Numbered from the stretch's first letter, positions 7,067-14,017 are shown. The stretch is 14,036 nt of DNA from Faecenecus sp036648855 (GCA_036648855.1 JAVWCU010000027.1:1-14036), one strand, 5' to 3'. Numbers and translations: made by a program. The notes: generated from the letters alone by a model not told the origin.

Positions 7067-7074
7067 CAAGTGTT
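7063..7074. repeat. short dyad at the typA -10
   Basis: AACAC and GTGTT separated by two bases form a 12-base dyad that overlaps the TG of the extended -10. It could be an operator, but 5-base arms may arise by chance. Confidence 0.25.
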
Positions 7075-7172
7075 TAAAAAAGAAAATACCCAAATTTCAA
7101 GGTTTTACAAGAAAATAACAATAGTATTTCCTTCTTTTGTTTAAAATATAAAAATATGACTCAATATATAAT

Positions 7173-7178
7173 GGTGAT
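7173..7178 (+). promoter_or_regulatory. GGTGAT ribosome site of the FAD/Rieske gene
   Basis: The only purine-rich site before ATG 7185 is GGTGAT, 6 bases upstream. It pairs with the 5' part of the extended anti-SD (AAGGAGGTGATC), as at lspA. A TATAAT (7167-7172) abuts it, too close to serve a transcript that keeps this site. Confidence 0.45.
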
Positions 7179-7184
7179 AATAAT

Positions 7185-8651
7185 ATGAAAAAACAATCCA
7201 TCTGGTTAGAGGGATTAAAATTTAAACCTAAACCAAAATTAACCAAAGGAATCCACACCGATATATTAATAATTGGGGGAGGAATAGCGGGTATTTCTAC
7301 TGCCTTTTCCTTAAAAGACTCTAAGTTAGATATAACCCTAATAGACGAATCTAAAATAGGTACCGGAGTAAGTGCCCATACTACCGGTAAATTAACTTTC
7401 CTACAAGAACTAATTTATCAAAAACTAGAAGCTAACTTTGGTCAAGATATCTGTGACCTATACTTAAAATCCCAAAAAGAAGCTATAGAAATTGTCAAAC
7501 AAAATGTTGTAAAATTTAATATAGATTGTGATTTTGAAGGAGTTGCTTCTTATGTTTTCACTAATAATATAAAATATTTAAAGAATTTTAGAAAAGAAGA
7601 ACTAATCTTAAATAGAAATAAAATAGCCTACAAAATAAAAAATGAAATATCTCTATTTCCTGTAAAATATTCAATTAGAGTAGATGATACAGCCGTATTT
7701 CATCCTGTTAAATATATTTTAGCTTTAAAAGAAATATGTTTAAAAAAAGGAATTAGAATATATGAAAATACTAAAGCTATAACCCTCAAACAACAAGGAG
7801 AAGAATATCTAGTAGATACTCCTAACGGCTATATTAGAGCAAAAAAAGTAATCATTTGCACCCATTACCCCTTCTTCTTAACCCCTGGCTTTATTCCCCT
7901 AAGAACACATATAGAAAGAAGCTATCTCTGTGCCGGTACCGTTGCTAAAACCAAAAAATTTAGTGCAATTACAAATACTTATCCCACTAAATCCTTAAGA
8001 TATTATCAAGGCAAGCACCCCTATCTCCTTTACATTGCCGAATCCCATAAATTAGGGAGCAATCTTGATTATCAAGCAAACTATAATCTATTAATGGAAA
8101 CTGCTAATGAATTTATGCCTAAAATTGATTTTATCTGGCAAAACCAAGATATTATGACCAATGACTATCTTCCTTTAATCGGAAAAATTTCTAAAGATAA
8201 TAACAATCTTCTAATTGCAACTGGTTTTAATACCTGGGGAATGACTAACGGAGTTATTGCCGGTAAAATACTTTCTGATTTAATCTTAGAAAAAGCAAAT
8301 CCCTATACTTTTCTCTTTGCTCCCTACCGTGGGACAAGTATTGGCCAAATTAAAAATTTTATGATTGATTCCTTTCAAATTTCAAAGTCCTATATTATTT
8401 CCAAAATAAAAAGTTATTATTCTTTCTATCTAGATGAAGTAAAAATAAAACAATTAAATGGTAAAAAAGTTGGCATTTACATAGATGAATTTGGAAAATA
8501 TCATATTGTTTCAAGAATTTGTCCCCACTTAAAATGTAGTTTAACCTTTAATACCTTTTCTAAAACTTGGGACTGTCCCTGCCATGGTTCTAGATTTGAT
8601 ATAGATGGTAACTGCCTGAATGGACCAAGTGCTTATAATATTAAAATTTAG
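7185..8651 (+). CDS. FAD-dependent oxidoreductase with C-terminal Rieske [2Fe-2S] domain (YhfW-like)
   Basis: A DadA/DAO-type flavoenzyme fused to a Rieske cluster. The N-terminal FAD-binding motif is DILIIGGGIAGISTA (26-40), followed by GTGVSAHTTGKLT (59-71), typical of the YhfW group. YLPLIGK and the segment ATGFNTWGMTNGVIAGKILS (345-364) close the flavin domain. The Rieske domain occupies about 415-488: C446-P-H448 and C464-P-C466-H467 supply the two Cys and two His ligands, and C451 and C466 match the disulfide pair of high-potential Rieske proteins. There is no signal peptide or membrane segment, so it is probably cytosolic. Substrate unknown; the family is described only as putative. 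At 488 residues it is slightly shorter than Bacillus YhfW. It is divergent from typA and overlaps the end of the dedA gene by 11 bases. Stop codon TAG. Confidence 0.9.
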   Translation: MKKQSIWLEGLKFKPKPKLTKGIHTDILIIGGGIAGISTAFSLKDSKLDITLIDESKIGTGVSAHTTGKLTFLQELIYQKLEANFGQDICDLYLKSQKEAIEIVKQNVVKFNIDCDFEGVASYVFTNNIKYLKNFRKEELILNRNKIAYKIKNEISLFPVKYSIRVDDTAVFHPVKYILALKEICLKKGIRIYENTKAITLKQQGEEYLVDTPNGYIRAKKVIICTHYPFFLTPGFIPLRTHIERSYLCAGTVAKTKKFSAITNTYPTKSLRYYQGKHPYLLYIAESHKLGSNLDYQANYNLLMETANEFMPKIDFIWQNQDIMTNDYLPLIGKISKDNNNLLIATGFNTWGMTNGVIAGKILSDLILEKANPYTFLFAPYRGTSIGQIKNFMIDSFQISKSYIISKIKSYYSFYLDEVKIKQLNGKKVGIYIDEFGKYHIVSRICPHLKCSLTFNTFSKTWDCPCHGSRFDIDGNCLNGPSAYNIKI

Positions 8652-9234
8652 CTTTTTTTACTTTCTTATATATATAGGATATTAATAGTACTATTATTAA
8701 TATATAAATAGGAACTTTTAATTTTGCCGTATAATTTTGCAAAATAACCCAATTATTTCCTAAAGCATAACCTACATAAACAAATGCTAAGGTCCAAGGA
8801 ATACTACCCAGTGTTGTATAAAACAAAAATTTTGGAAAACTAAGTTTTGTTAAACCAATTGGAATTGAAATAAAAGTCCTAATTATTGGGAAATTACGCC
8901 CTATAAAAGCCGCTAACATCCCATATTTTAAAAACCAACTATCTGCCTTATCTAAATCCTCTTTTCTCATACAAAAATATTTACCATACTTCTCCACAAA
9001 AGTTCTACCACCAAAATAGCCTATTCCATAAAGAATCGCCGCACAAAAAACACTACCCAATAAACCAGTTATAAAAGCTCCAAAAAAAGAAAAAACCTTT
9101 AATGAAGCTAAAATACCACCCGTTGCTAAAATTAGTTCACTAGGTATAATTATAATAATTGCTTCAAGAACCATTCCTAAAAACATCCCAAAATAACCAA
9201 GTTCCATAGTTAAAGAAATAATATATTGATTCAT
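8641..9234 (-). CDS. DedA/VTT-family membrane protein (first copy)
   Basis: Integral membrane protein of the DedA family (SNARE-associated/VTT fold), members of which act in membrane lipid recycling, proton-motive-force balance and drug tolerance. The 197 residues contain E24 and IPSELILATGG (30-40), and the conserved arginine region GRNFPIIRTFISIPIG (112-127) with R113 and R119. Hydrophobic stretches cover most of the protein and the C-terminus is basic (YKKVKKAKF). Compared with the second copy, FPPIPSE has become IIIIPSE and the AG after the arginines is IG, so this is a diverged paralogue. AGGAG lies 5 bases before ATG 9234. It converges with the FAD/Rieske gene, overlapping by 11 bases with no clear terminator. 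Substrate cannot be told. Stop codon TAA. Confidence 0.9.
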   Translation of the reverse strand: MNQYIISLTMELGYFGMFLGMVLEAIIIIIPSELILATGGILASLKVFSFFGAFITGLLGSVFCAAILYGIGYFGGRTFVEKYGKYFCMRKEDLDKADSWFLKYGMLAAFIGRNFPIIRTFISIPIGLTKLSFPKFLFYTTLGSIPWTLAFVYVGYALGNNWVILQNYTAKLKVPIYILIIVLLISYIYKKVKKAKF

Positions 9235-9289
9235 ACTTACTCCTATCCTTAATAGTATGAATTAAAGCTATTTAAAATGAGAAATAAGT

Positions 9290-9318
9290 TTGACAAAAGT
9301 CTAGTCATATACTATAAT
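9290..9318 (+). promoter_or_regulatory. perfect consensus sigma-A promoter of argS
   Basis: TTGACA (9290-9295), exactly 17 bases, TATAAT (9313-9318). It is the only promoter in the window with perfect -35 and -10 boxes at ideal spacing. The start is expected near A9325, giving a leader of about 43 bases to ATG 9368. Confidence 0.9.
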
Positions 9319-9324
9319 TTGCCT

Positions 9325-9342
9325 ATGAACGCGGATACTTAA
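9325..9342 (+). other. possible five-codon leader ORF before argS
   Basis: ATG AAC GCG GAT ACT TAA starts at the expected transcription start, so it would be leaderless. It is also the most GC-rich patch of the leader. It has no ribosome site and may be coincidence. Confidence 0.15.
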
Positions 9343-9367
9343 CTAAACAGAAAATAGGAGAATTAAC

Positions 9368-11077
9368 ATGTATTTAGAAGAATTAAAAAAAATAGTAACT
9401 TACGCCTTAGAAAAATGTGGATTTGTAATAGAAGCTCGAATTATTATTTCTAACAGACCTGATTTATGTGATTATCAATGTGATGATTGTTTTAAAATAG
9501 CAAAAATTTATCATAAAAACCCCCTAGCAGTTGGAGAAGAAATAGTAAAGTGTCTAAAAGAACTTACCAATATAGAAGAAACATTTAAAGATATAGAATT
9601 AGTAAAACCTGGCTTTATTAATTTTAAACTCAGTGATAATTTTATTAATAAATATATAATAGTTATGAATAACACTGATCATTTTGGTATGCAAAAGAAA
9701 GAAAAAGACGAACTATTCTATATAGACTATGGTGGTGCTAATATTGCCAAGCCTCTTCATGTTGGGCATATGCGACCAGCTATTATTGGGGAAAGTCTAA
9801 AGAGGATTATCAACTTTGCCGGTTATAAAACCTTAGGTGATGCCCATTTAGGTGATTATGGATTACAACTAGGAGAAGTTATTTATGGCATATTAAGAGA
9901 CTTCCCAAATACAGATGTTCAAAATATAAAATTTGATATTGCTTATTTAGATAAAACTTACCCCGCAATGAGCAAATTATGTAAAGAAAATGAAGAAGTC
10001 CTTAAAGAATGTCAAAAAATAACTAAAGATTTACAAGATGGTAATCCAAATTATGTACTTCTTTGGAAACAAATATGTGAAATATCAATTAAGGATTTAA
10101 AAAGATTATATGCATATTTAGGTGTTGATTTTGACTTTTGGTATGGTGAAAGTGAATGCTATCCAATTATTCCAGAAATGAAAGAATATTTAGAACATTT
10201 AGGCATAGTTGAAGTTAGTAATGGTGCTAAAGTAATCCCTATAAAAGAAGCTACTGATCAAAAGGAACTACCTCCTTTTCTCCTTGAAAAAAGTGATGGA
10301 GCTTCCTTATATAGTACTACTGACCTAGCTTGTATTTATGAAAGAATGCAAAGGTTTAATCCTAATCATATTTTATATGTAGTTGATAAAAGACAATCTC
10401 TACACTTTGAGCAAGTATTTAGAGCTGCAAAAAAAGCTAATATGACTCCTAATACTAGCTTAGAACACATAGGATTTGGTACCATAAATGGTCCCGATGG
10501 AAAACCTTTTAAAACTAGAAGCGGAGAAACTTTAAAACTAGATCAATTAATAACAGATGTAAAAGTTGCTTTCCTTAATTTAAAAGAAACCAATAAAGAT
10601 ATGTCTGATGATGACATAAATAAAATTGTAAATGCCATTATTAAATTTGCAGACTTACAAAACAACTGGAGTCGAGATTATATTTTTGATATAGAAAAAT
10701 TCTCTAGTGTCATTGGAAAAACCGGACCATATATACTTTATACATACTTGAGAATTAATAAGATTATAAAAGATATTGATATAACAAAAGACCTAACTAA
10801 TAACATATACAACGAATATGACCGTAATTTACGATTAAAGCTATTAGAATTAGAAAGCATTATAACCGATGCTGTTAAAGATAGAATGCCATCATATGTT
10901 GCAGAATATTTATATAGTCTATGCGTAATAGTTAATAATTTTTATCAGAATAATTATCTAACTAATTTAGATGACAAACAAAAGAAAAACGACTGGATTA
11001 TAATATTAACTTTAACCAATCGTATTATAAAAGTCCTTTTAAATCTCTTAGTTATTGATATACCAACTGTCATGTAA
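9368..11077 (+). CDS. argS: arginyl-tRNA synthetase
   Basis: Charges tRNA-Arg with arginine; class I synthetase, cytosolic. The 569 residues match family length. The N-terminal tRNA-binding domain has the DYQ segment (35-37) that in other ArgRS touches the tRNA D-loop. The catalytic domain has YGGANIAKPLHVGHMRP, with HVGH (131-134) as HIGH motif, and GDYGLQLG (162-169). As in many ArgRS there is no canonical KMSK; GKPFKTRSG (378-386) fills this place. The anticodon-binding DALR domain covers about 450-569 and ends IPTVM, like the usual ArgRS C-terminus. C34, C38 and C41 crowd the DYQ segment, which is unusual. AGGAG at 9356-9360 supports ATG 9368. A strong promoter precedes it and a large hairpin follows. 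Stop codon TAA. Confidence 0.97.
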   Translation: MYLEELKKIVTYALEKCGFVIEARIIISNRPDLCDYQCDDCFKIAKIYHKNPLAVGEEIVKCLKELTNIEETFKDIELVKPGFINFKLSDNFINKYIIVMNNTDHFGMQKKEKDELFYIDYGGANIAKPLHVGHMRPAIIGESLKRIINFAGYKTLGDAHLGDYGLQLGEVIYGILRDFPNTDVQNIKFDIAYLDKTYPAMSKLCKENEEVLKECQKITKDLQDGNPNYVLLWKQICEISIKDLKRLYAYLGVDFDFWYGESECYPIIPEMKEYLEHLGIVEVSNGAKVIPIKEATDQKELPPFLLEKSDGASLYSTTDLACIYERMQRFNPNHILYVVDKRQSLHFEQVFRAAKKANMTPNTSLEHIGFGTINGPDGKPFKTRSGETLKLDQLITDVKVAFLNLKETNKDMSDDDINKIVNAIIKFADLQNNWSRDYIFDIEKFSSVIGKTGPYILYTYLRINKIIKDIDITKDLTNNIYNEYDRNLRLKLLELESIITDAVKDRMPSYVAEYLYSLCVIVNNFYQNNYLTNLDDKQKKNDWIIILTLTNRIIKVLLNLLVIDIPTVM

Positions 11078-11125
11078 AAGAACTAATACTTTTAAATTGA
11101 ACTTAAAATTAATTATTTTTTAGTC

Positions 11126-11165
11126 AAAGGATTATAATCTGTACCATACAGATCGTAATCCTTTT
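11126..11165 (+). terminator. large hairpin terminator after argS
   Basis: AAAGGATTA pairs with TAATCCTTT (9 pairs), then a TA/CG internal mismatch, then ATCTGTA pairs with TACAGAT (7 pairs) around a CCA loop. The tail is only TTTT then AATTT, so it is a weak U-tract on a very stable stem. It could also protect the 3' end. Confidence 0.7.
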
Positions 11166-11182
11166 AATTTACTCTACATAAT

Positions 11183-11206
11183 AAAAAAGGCTTTAATTAT
11201 AGCCTT
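11183..11206 (-). terminator. intrinsic terminator of the second dedA gene
   Basis: The minus strand has AAGGCT / ATAATTAA / AGCCTT followed by six T. The stem begins within a base or two of the TAG stop codon (11209-11207). Confidence 0.8.
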
Positions 11207-11836
11207 CTAATTTATACTTTTATTCTTTTTTCTTAATCTAAAGTAATAGAATAAACCAATTAAAACAATTGCCAATACAACTAAAATAAGCAACCCAATT
11301 TTAGAATAAGCCCCAAATATTGAAACAACCTTAGGCCAAGAATCACCTGCCAATTTGCCTAACATTACTAACACCGTATTCCAAATTAAAGTACCTCCTG
11401 TTGTTAACAACAAAAAAGAAATAATAGGCATTGCATTCATCCCCGCTGGAATAGAAATTAAACTTCTCACAATTGGAATAAATCTGCAAAAGAAAACTGT
11501 TCCCTTTCCATGCTTATCAAACCATTTGTCAGCCTTATTTATATCCTCTGCTTTTAATCTTAATATTTTACCTACTCTACCAGTAATAATTTTTTCTAAC
11601 CGCTCTTTATTAAAAAATCTTCCAACTAAATATAAAACCAAGGCTCCAACTATAGCACCTACTGTCGATGCTATGATTACACCTACTACATTAAGATTAG
11701 TTGATAAAGTCATAAACCCACCAAAAGTTAAAATAACTTCTGAAGGAATTGGGGGAAATATATTTTCAATTGCAATAAGTAAAGCAATACCTATATACCC
11801 AAACTGGTTCATAAAAGAAATAATAAATTGTTCCAT
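11207..11836 (-). CDS. DedA/VTT-family membrane protein (second copy)
   Basis: Second DedA paralogue, 209 residues from ATG 11836, close to the family textbook. It carries ENIFPPIPSEVIL (24-36) with E24 and E33, and FFCRFIPIVRSLISIPAG (115-132) with R118 and R124, residues needed for function in studied DedA proteins. The C-terminal helix ends in basic FRLRKKNKS. Role: membrane-lipid or proton-linked transport, substrate not readable from sequence. An ATG at 11863 gives 9 more residues, but it has no ribosome site and lies in the probable -10 box, while AGGAGG sits 7 bases before ATG 11836. With the first copy it flanks argS, both on the opposite strand to argS. Stop codon TAG at a terminator. 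Confidence 0.94.
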   Translation of the reverse strand: MEQFIISFMNQFGYIGIALLIAIENIFPPIPSEVILTFGGFMTLSTNLNVVGVIIASTVGAIVGALVLYLVGRFFNKERLEKIITGRVGKILRLKAEDINKADKWFDKHGKGTVFFCRFIPIVRSLISIPAGMNAMPIISFLLLTTGGTLIWNTVLVMLGKLAGDSWPKVVSIFGAYSKIGLLILVVLAIVLIGLFYYFRLRKKNKSIN

Positions 11837-11843
11837 AATAAAT

Positions 11844-11870
11844 CCTCCTATTACTAAAGACATTTTATCA
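11844..11870 (-). promoter_or_regulatory. promoter and ribosome site that decide the second dedA start
   Basis: The minus strand reads TGATAAAAT at 11870-11862, an extended -10 with one mismatch, then AGGAGG at 11849-11844. The upstream ATG (11863-11861) overlaps the -10, so transcripts from here cannot contain it. Confidence 0.55.
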
Positions 11871-11897
11871 TAAAAATGATTAGATTAAAATATTTCT

Positions 11898-11941
11898 TTG
11901 TTAGTTAACCTATAAATGCTATAATTATTTCCATGGAGGGG
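11898..11941 (+). promoter_or_regulatory. promoter and ribosome site of the rlmI-like gene
   Basis: TTGTTA (11898-11903), 16 bases, and TATAAT (11920-11925) with TG at 11917-11918 giving TGCTATAAT. GGAGGGG follows at 11935-11941. The start is expected near 11932, so ATG 11933 lies at the transcript end and its codons form the ribosome site of ATG 11945. Confidence 0.6.
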
Positions 11942-11944
11942 AAT

Positions 11945-13174
11945 ATGAAAAACATAAGAAATTTTATTAAAGTAACAATTACAGTCAAAGGAGAAAATAG
12001 TATTTTAAATGGTCATCCCTGGGTCTATGAGGGAGAAGTAACTAAAGTAGATGGCAATGTTAAAGATGGAGAATTAGTTGATGTTATTAGTAACAAAGAG
12101 AAATACCTAGGAACAGGTTTTTTTAATAGCAATTCTAAAATAAGAATTAGAATTATTTCTAGAAACACTAATGATACTTTTGATAAAGCCTTCTTTAAAA
12201 GAAGAATTGAATATGCTTGGAATTATCGTAAAACAGTAATGAATAATGACCTAAATTGCTGCCGAGTTATCTTTGGCGAAGCTGATTTTCTACCAGGCTT
12301 AACAGTAGATAAATTTGGAAGTATCTTAGTAACTCAAACTCTTTGCCTAGGTATAGACAAAATTAAAGATATAATATTTCCTCTTTTATATGAAGTACTA
12401 AATAATAATCCCGATCCTATTACTGGAATATATGAAAGAAATGATGTTAAGATTAGGGAATTAGAAGGCCTAACTGAATATAAAGGATTCTACCCTCTAA
12501 ATAACAATCTTCTAGTAAAAGATACTACCACCACAATTATAGAAAATAATCTTAAATATGAAGTAGATTTTGAAAATGGTCAAAAAACCGGTTACTTCTT
12601 AGATCAAAAATATAATCGTCTAGCAATACAAAATATTTCAAAAGATAAAACGGTCTTAGATTGCTTTACACACACTGGATCATTTGCTATGAATGCTGCT
12701 TTAGGAGGAGCTAAAAGAGTTGTAGCCGTTGACATTTCTAATAGTGCCTTAGAAGTAGCAGAGAAAAATATAAAGCTAAATAATCTAGAAAAAATAGTCT
12801 CTGTAAAACAAGCTGATATCTTTGATTTGTTAAGAGAAATGGATGATAATAAAGATCATAGTTATGACTTGATTATTTTAGACCCACCAGCATTCACAAA
12901 ATCAAGGAGCACTATTTCAAGTGCTATGCGTGGTTATAAAGAAATAAACTATCGGGCTATGAAACTTCTTCCTAGAGGTGGATATCTAGTAACTGCTTCT
13001 TGCTCTCACTTTGCAACTGAAGCTATGTTTAAAGAAATGCTAATTAATGCCAGTCATGATGCAGGAGTAACACTTAGACAAGTTGAATTCAAAGAACAAG
13101 GACCAGATCATCCCATTCTTTGGAATGTTCCTGAAACTAATTATCTAAAATTTTATATATTTCAAATTGTTTAA
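11945..13174 (+). CDS. RlmI-like class I SAM-dependent 23S rRNA (cytosine-C5) methyltransferase
   Basis: Predicted to methylate C5 of a cytosine in 23S rRNA. From ATG 11945 it has 409 residues, normal for the RlmI/YccW group. An N-terminal PUA domain (about 7-75) contains ILNGHPWVYEGEV. GQKTGYFLDQKYNR (212-225) precedes the SAM-binding fold: motif I VLDCFTHTGSFAM (237-249), acidic AVDIS (261-265), and motif IV ILDPPAFTKS (311-320). SCSHF holds the likely catalytic C353. The ORF can be extended to ATG 11933, but those codons contain GGAGGGG, which serves as ribosome site for ATG 11945. The exact rRNA position cannot be read; in E. coli RlmI it is C1962. It converges with the last gene across a shared terminator. 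Stop codon TAA. Confidence 0.92.
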   Translation: MKNIRNFIKVTITVKGENSILNGHPWVYEGEVTKVDGNVKDGELVDVISNKEKYLGTGFFNSNSKIRIRIISRNTNDTFDKAFFKRRIEYAWNYRKTVMNNDLNCCRVIFGEADFLPGLTVDKFGSILVTQTLCLGIDKIKDIIFPLLYEVLNNNPDPITGIYERNDVKIRELEGLTEYKGFYPLNNNLLVKDTTTTIIENNLKYEVDFENGQKTGYFLDQKYNRLAIQNISKDKTVLDCFTHTGSFAMNAALGGAKRVVAVDISNSALEVAEKNIKLNNLEKIVSVKQADIFDLLREMDDNKDHSYDLIILDPPAFTKSRSTISSAMRGYKEINYRAMKLLPRGGYLVTASCSHFATEAMFKEMLINASHDAGVTLRQVEFKEQGPDHPILWNVPETNYLKFYIFQIV

Positions 13175-13204
13175 AAAAAGAAAAGTCTAACGATTTTTCT
13201 TTTT
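13175..13204. terminator. bidirectional terminator between convergent genes
   Basis: A 13-pair stem (13175-13187 with 13192-13204, one G-T pair, loop TAAC). The arms are A-rich on one side and T-rich on the other, so both strands read a hairpin ending in T residues. It fills the space between the TAA of the rlmI-like gene (13174) and the TAG of the convergent gene (13205). Confidence 0.75.
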
Positions 13205-13867
13205 CTATGCACACTTCTTATTTTTTAATGTATATTGATACTTACCTTTTTCATCTCTATCAAAATTATCATAATCTCTACTAATTACCTTTTCACTTTG
13301 GTAATAATTACTTAGTGTATCATCAAAAATCAATTGTAATTCAAAATCAGAAAGATATGATTTAGGATAAGTTTCTAAATAATTCTTAACTGTTTTTAAA
13401 TAACAATTAAGAGCTGGAAATCTCTCTTCTATATTATAATTCTTAAAATTACTTTCTAATTCTAAATAGCTTATATTTTTATTTACCTCTTTATAATCTA
13501 AATCCACCTGCCTATAAGGTACTTGATAAGTATCAATATCTCCTTTATAAGTATAATCAGGGATAAAACCTTTTAAAGATTGAGGCCTGGTCAAAATAAT
13601 ACCATGATGAATAATATCATTTTCAATTAATTCAATATTTAATTTAGTAGTAATATTATACTCATAATCATCATCTACTTCTACTCTAGTTTTTTCTATA
13701 GTATTACTTCTTTTAAAACTTATATTAGCACCATCAAAATCCAGTATTGCAATTTGTTCAAATATAGATAATAATGATAAAAAATCGATTCTCCTTTCTT
13801 CTAAAGCCTTTACTACATCAAGACAATTATTTGACTTAAACATTTCTTCACCTAAGGCCTTTTTCAT
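13205..13867 (-). CDS. unknown soluble protein
   Basis: Not recognised. From ATG 13867 the protein has 220 residues, without signal peptide or membrane segment. The first third has helical, hydrophobic stretches (NCLDVVKALEERRIDFLSLL, about 14-33). The middle and end are rich in Tyr, Asp, Asn and Lys (for example YTYKGDIDTYQVPY, 95-108), and it ends in a basic KNKKC segment. An ATG at 13903 would add 12 residues, but only ATG 13867 has a ribosome site (AAGGAG, 9 bases upstream). It has its own extended -10 promoter and shares a terminator with the rlmI-like gene, so it is a single-gene unit. Codon and base use look like the neighbours, giving no sign of recent transfer. No function is proposed. 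Stop codon TAG. Confidence 0.8.
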   Translation of the reverse strand: MKKALGEEMFKSNNCLDVVKALEERRIDFLSLLSIFEQIAILDFDGANISFKRSNTIEKTRVEVDDDYEYNITTKLNIELIENDIIHHGIILTRPQSLKGFIPDYTYKGDIDTYQVPYRQVDLDYKEVNKNISYLELESNFKNYNIEERFPALNCYLKTVKNYLETYPKSYLSDFELQLIFDDTLSNYYQSEKVISRDYDNFDRDEKGKYQYTLKNKKCA

Positions 13868-13919
13868 AATACAATTCTCCTTATTTTTAAAAAATATTCT
13901 CATTAATTAACCTAACATA

Positions 13920-13947
13920 AGTATAACATAATTATTTAAAATACCAA
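13920..13947 (-). promoter_or_regulatory. promoter of the last (unknown) gene
   Basis: The minus strand has TTGGTA (13947-13942, 4 of 6), 16 bases, and TATACT (13925-13920), with TG giving TGTTATACT. The leader would be about 46 bases and contains AAGGAG at 13882-13877. Confidence 0.55.
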
Positions 13948-14000
13948 CCTCTATAGTGAATTATTATAGTTAATTTTATCAGGTAGATTTTTTTTGAAAG

Positions 14001-14017
14001 TGCACAATTGTTGTGCA
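14001..14017. repeat. 17-base dyad, possible operator or hairpin
   Basis: TGCACAA, three bases, TTGTGCA: perfect 7-base arms. There is no T-tract after it on either strand, so it is not a normal terminator. A plus-strand TATAAT (14026-14031) lies 8 bases to the right, so it could be an operator for a gene beyond the window edge. Confidence 0.4.

Noticed and set aside
7167..7172. TATAAT as promoter of the FAD/Rieske gene
   Set aside because: It touches the GGTGAT ribosome site; a transcript from here would start after that site. There is no TG extension or good -35, so the true promoter is unresolved.
9268..9296. Promoter of the first dedA using TTGTCA on the minus strand
   Set aside because: The -35 is 5 of 6 but only mirrors the argS -35, and no acceptable -10 lies at 16-18 bases.
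9322..9359. CCTAT pairing with ATAGG over the argS ribosome site
   Set aside because: The expected transcription start (9325) would remove most of the CCTAT arm, so the pairing would not exist in the mRNA.
9321..9367. T-box-like fragment (TGAACGCGGA) before argS
   Set aside because: It loosely resembles the T-box end motif, but the leader is about 43 bases, with no specifier stem or terminator.
11355..11873. 172-codon plus-strand reading frame
   Set aside because: It lies antisense over the second dedA, which has clear family motifs. It has no ribosome site, and its protein looks like back-translated membrane sequence.
13868..13903. Longer start for the last gene (ATG 13903)
   Set aside because: There is no ribosome site before it, whereas AAGGAG stands 9 bases before ATG 13867.
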